Assembly (NCBI GenBank): GCA_963532875.1
Contig: CAUSLO010000035.1
Span: 1-9,018 of the forward strand
From: CAUTUX01 sp963532875
GTDB lineage: Bacteria; Bacillota; Clostridia; Christensenellales; CAG-917
DNA: 9,018 nt
Direction: 5' to 3'
The notes beneath the pieces were generated by a model. The model ran no database searches, was not told the DNA's origin, and was given only the letters and a program-made list of their open reading frames with translations. Each line of letters begins with the position of its first letter. The first letter of the stretch is position 1. Below, piece after piece: positions 6,720-9,018 of the stretch. The position numbers were made by a program, and so were the translations under genes.

Positions 6720-7649
6720 ATGCCATTAGTAACAACAACAGAGATGTTTAAAAAAGCCTATAAAGGCAATTATGCAATCGGAGCATTTAACGTAAATAAC
6801 ATGGAAATTATCCAAGGTATCGTTGAAGCAGCAACAGAAGAAAAAGCTCCTTTAATTTTACAAGTATCAGCAGGTGCAAGAAAGTATGCAAACCCTGTTT
6901 ATCTAAAAAAGATGGTTGAGGCAGCATGTGAAGTTAGCGGTCTTCCTATCGCTCTACACTTAGATCACGGTGATTCTTTTGATTTATGTAAGAGTTGTAT
7001 TGAAAATGGATTCACATCAGTTATGATTGATGCGAGTTCACAAACATTTGAGAAAAATATTGAAGTTACAAAGAAGGTTGTTGAATATGCTCATGACCAC
7101 GGCGTAGTTGTTGAAGCAGAACTTGGTCAACTTGCAGGTATTGAGGATGATGTAAAGGTTTCAGCAAAAGATGCAAATTACACAGATCCAGAACAAGTAC
7201 AAACATTTGTTGATAGAACTGGTGTTGATTCTTTAGCAATTGCTATTGGAACATCACACGGTGCATTTAAATTTAAAGGACAAGCAAAATTACGTTTCGA
7301 CATTCTTGATGAAGTTGCAAAACGTCTTCCAAACTTCCCTATCGTATTACACGGAGCCTCGTCAGTCCCACAACATTTAGTTGAGAAAATTAATCAATTT
7401 GGTGGTAGCATGCCAGGAGCACAAGGTGTACCAGAAGACATGTTGAGAGAAGCTGCAAACCGTGCTGTATGTAAGATTAACATTGACAGCGACTTGAGAC
7501 TTGCAGTTACTGCCGCAATTCGTGAACACTTTAGTACAAATCCTTCACACTTTGACCCAAGACAATATCTAGGACCAGCACGTGAAGCAGTTAAGGCATT
7601 GGTAAAACACAAAATTGTAAACGTATTAGGTTGCAACGGAAAAGCATAA
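6720..7649 (+). CDS. fba: Class II fructose-1,6-bisphosphate aldolase
   Basis: This zinc-dependent glycolytic and gluconeogenic enzyme cleaves fructose-1,6-bisphosphate to glyceraldehyde-3-phosphate and dihydroxyacetone phosphate in the cytoplasm. The 309 residues are the usual length for the short class IIB type, and numbering runs nearly in step with the H. pylori enzyme. Visible key residues are the catalytic Asp82 and zinc ligand His83 in HLDHGDSF (80-87), His180 in GTSHGAFKFKG, and His211 in VLHGASS. Phosphate- and substrate-binding residues lie in GAFN (21-24) and NIDSDLR (254-260). The last motif is usually NxDTD, so Ser replaces Thr, a mild change. The strong ribosome binding site and good promoter fit high expression. 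The TtcA-like gene starts 10 bases after the stop. A tagatose- or ketose-bisphosphate aldolase is the main alternative, but the FBA-type match is closer. Confidence 0.95.
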   Translation: MPLVTTTEMFKKAYKGNYAIGAFNVNNMEIIQGIVEAATEEKAPLILQVSAGARKYANPVYLKKMVEAACEVSGLPIALHLDHGDSFDLCKSCIENGFTSVMIDASSQTFEKNIEVTKKVVEYAHDHGVVVEAELGQLAGIEDDVKVSAKDANYTDPEQVQTFVDRTGVDSLAIAIGTSHGAFKFKGQAKLRFDILDEVAKRLPNFPIVLHGASSVPQHLVEKINQFGGSMPGAQGVPEDMLREAANRAVCKINIDSDLRLAVTAAIREHFSTNPSHFDPRQYLGPAREAVKALVKHKIVNVLGCNGKA

Positions 7650-7659
7650 TCTAAACTAA

Positions 7660-8379
7660 ATGAGAAAAATCTTAAGCTTGATGCGTAAGGCTATTGAGAA
7701 TTATAAAATGATTCTCAATGGTGATAATGTTTTTGTTGGCTTATCAGGTGGCAAAGACAGCATCTTGCTACTCACTGCTCTACATGAATTTCAAAGATTC
7801 GATGGTGTAGATTTTAACTTATCTGCCATTCATATAGACACGGGATTCAAAAAACAAAATAAAGATGAGTTTGATAATATGATGGATTATGTTGAAACAT
7901 TAAACATCCCTCTTCATGTTGTTAAAACTGATATCGAAGAAATAATTGAAATAAAGCACGAAACTAGTCCTTGCTCTCTTTGTGCAAAAATGAGACGTGG
8001 GGCTTTAAATAACAAAATCAATGAACTTGGCGGTGGCAAACTCGCTTTGGGGCATAATGCTGACGATGTTGCTGAAACATTTATGATGTCTCTTTTCTTT
8101 GAAGGTCGGCTATCTTGTTTTCAACCAATATCATATATGTCTCGCTCAGATATAACTCTTATCCGTCCATTCATATATATAAAAGAAAAACAAATTGAAA
8201 ATACCGTAAATAAGCTGAATTTGCCCATTCTAACGAGCGGTTGCAAGTATAATAAGAAAACTATGCGTGAGCATACAAAAGGCTTTCTAAACGCAATTTC
8301 AAAGGATTTTCCACTTGCTAAGGAAAGAATTCTAAGTGCAATATATCACCCAGAAAGAAATAATCTCTGGGAACACTAA
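7660..8379 (+). CDS. TtcA-family PP-loop tRNA thiolation protein
   Basis: This 239-residue protein belongs to the adenylating PP-loop family of TtcA, which inserts sulfur at cytidine 32 of tRNA using ATP and a [4Fe-4S] cluster. The PP-loop is SGGKDS (29-34). The family CxxC is PCSLCAKMRRG (104-114; Cys105 and Cys108). LALGHNADD (128-136) is the second ATP-domain signature. Cys195 in TSGCKYNKKTMRE is the likely third cluster ligand, matching the three-cysteine arrangement of TtcA. It is shorter than E. coli TtcA (about 311 residues) and closer in style to the compact Firmicutes homologues, whose exact target base is less certain. The ATG at 7660 is 10 bases after fba, suggesting co-transcription. 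Neither this ATG nor the alternative at 7681 has a clear Shine-Dalgarno motif. Confidence 0.85.
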   Translation: MRKILSLMRKAIENYKMILNGDNVFVGLSGGKDSILLLTALHEFQRFDGVDFNLSAIHIDTGFKKQNKDEFDNMMDYVETLNIPLHVVKTDIEEIIEIKHETSPCSLCAKMRRGALNNKINELGGGKLALGHNADDVAETFMMSLFFEGRLSCFQPISYMSRSDITLIRPFIYIKEKQIENTVNKLNLPILTSGCKYNKKTMREHTKGFLNAISKDFPLAKERILSAIYHPERNNLWEH

Positions 8380-8409
8380 AGGGAAACCCCATTAAGGCAC
8401 TTCCCTTTA
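8377..8409. terminator. Inverted repeat between convergent genes, weak terminator candidate
   Basis: TAAAGGGAA (8377-8385), which includes the TtcA-like gene's stop codon, pairs perfectly with TTCCCTTTA (8401-8409) around a 15-base loop. Neither strand has a proper T run after the stem, so termination may be weak or bidirectional. The position between two convergent genes supports a terminator role, but a protein-binding site is also possible. Confidence 0.45.
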
Positions 8410-8427
8410 TGTGTAAAAATTTAACTC

Positions 8428-8955
8428 TTATTTGTTTTTGCTATACTCGTCGAATGAGGCTTTTGTTCCAACTGATACAACTTTGCCTGATTTCTTAACA
8501 ATTACTTGATTGTTTTTATCATTTATCTCGTTTGCAAGTCTATCACGTTCTTTGAATATTTGTTCTGATACACCAAGTTGCCCTGCTTCCTTAATTAGTT
8601 TATCTAATTCTGCAATTCTCTTTTCTGCTTCATATTTTGCTTTTTCTTGTCTTTCTTTTGTTGATTTCTTTAATGCTGAAAAATAAGTGTTTGCAGATGA
8701 TAGATCATCAAATTCAATATACGCTATAGCATAAACTTTGAGATCAACTGTTTTGGCTATATTTGCCGCTGCTTTTACTTTTTTTATTGCCTTTTCAACT
8801 TTTGCAGTCCTATCTTTGCTTTCCAATGCTGTACTTGCTTCTGCTTGTGCCAATGACCTTCCGCTCTCTGTATATGCCCACCCTTTCTTTTCAGTTTTCT
8901 TTCTGAAATTTAAATCTAGTCCACATCCGGCTAGTAACGAAAATAACAATACCAA
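8428..8955 (-). CDS. Small coiled-coil lipoprotein with a questionable start
   Basis: I do not recognise a named family. From a TTG at 8955 the frame gives 175 residues. A hydrophobic run ends in the ideal lipobox LAGC (Cys11 from this start), so the mature protein should be lipid-anchored outside the membrane. An Ala/Lys-rich helix (about 34-70) leads to the strand LKVYAIAYIEF (72-82), then a charged helical stretch predicted to be coiled coil (about 95-145), then two short strands (VIVKK and KVVSVG) and a final helix. This order could be a ferredoxin-like fold with a long inserted coiled coil, which is inference. The signal peptide lacks the normal positively charged start, no ribosome binding site is close to the TTG, and a TAA lies four codons upstream in frame. 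The gene may use an odd start or be recently inactivated. Confidence 0.6.
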   Translation of the reverse strand: MVLLFSLLAGCGLDLNFRKKTEKKGWAYTESGRSLAQAEASTALESKDRTAKVEKAIKKVKAAANIAKTVDLKVYAIAYIEFDDLSSANTYFSALKKSTKERQEKAKYEAEKRIAELDKLIKEAGQLGVSEQIFKERDRLANEINDKNNQVIVKKSGKVVSVGTKASFDEYSKNK

Positions 8956-9018
8956 TACTAATAATTAATTAATTTCTAATTTATTTCCCTATACAAATTG
9001 AGAAAATCGTTAATTTTT
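8956..9018 (-). other. AT-rich upstream region of the small lipoprotein gene, in-frame stop
   Basis: Read on the minus strand this stretch has AGGGA (8990-8986), a moderate ribosome binding site. The codons after it (AAT AAA TTA GAA ATT AAT) are in frame with the lipoprotein but lack an ATG and end at TAA (8967-8965). The local AATTAATTAATTA tract is prone to slippage. TATAGG at 8993-8988 is a poor -10 candidate. No other gene is seen up to the right edge. Confidence 0.4.

Noticed and set aside
8738..8968. Plus-strand open frame opposite the small lipoprotein gene
   Set aside because: It is an antisense shadow of an Ala/Lys-rich region. The minus-strand frame has the lipobox and better protein character.

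Overview
The window is AT-rich DNA from a bacterium that uses the standard code (TGG for tryptophan, no internal TGA). Strong GGAGG-type ribosome binding sites, two lipoproteins with lipoboxes, and the sequence types of the housekeeping proteins suggest a low-GC Firmicute, most likely an uncultured gut-type clostridial lineage. The taxonomy is inferred from protein style, not from a marker comparison. No mobile element, CRISPR array, tRNA or rRNA is visible.

Left part (1-2754). A possible gene start runs off the left edge on the minus strand. A large plus-strand gene then encodes an 855-residue surface lipoprotein with InlB-type (Listeria-Bacteroides) modules followed by a GLUG-like beta-solenoid. 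It ends at a clear intrinsic terminator between convergent genes.

Middle (2755-6466, minus strand). leuS and serS lie 10 bases apart, with the serS ribosome binding site in the gap, so they look like one operon. Their products charge tRNA-Leu and tRNA-Ser, the two common tRNAs with a long variable arm. No T-box leader is recognisable upstream.

Divergent intergenic region (6467-6719). It carries a plausible promoter for each side. Between them lie unexplained inverted repeats, including a hairpin whose loop is complementary to a segment about 80 bases away.

Right part (6720-9018). A class II fructose-bisphosphate aldolase gene is followed after 10 bases by a TtcA-family PP-loop tRNA-thiolation gene, probably co-transcribed. 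A convergent minus-strand gene encodes a small coiled-coil lipoprotein. Its lipobox is excellent, but the expected start region is broken by an in-frame stop and has no usable ribosome binding site.

Most of the window is core metabolism and translation. The parts that deserve attention are the surface lipoprotein, the structured divergent region, and the damaged or non-canonical start of the small lipoprotein. I see no evidence for a new defence, mobile or biosynthetic system.
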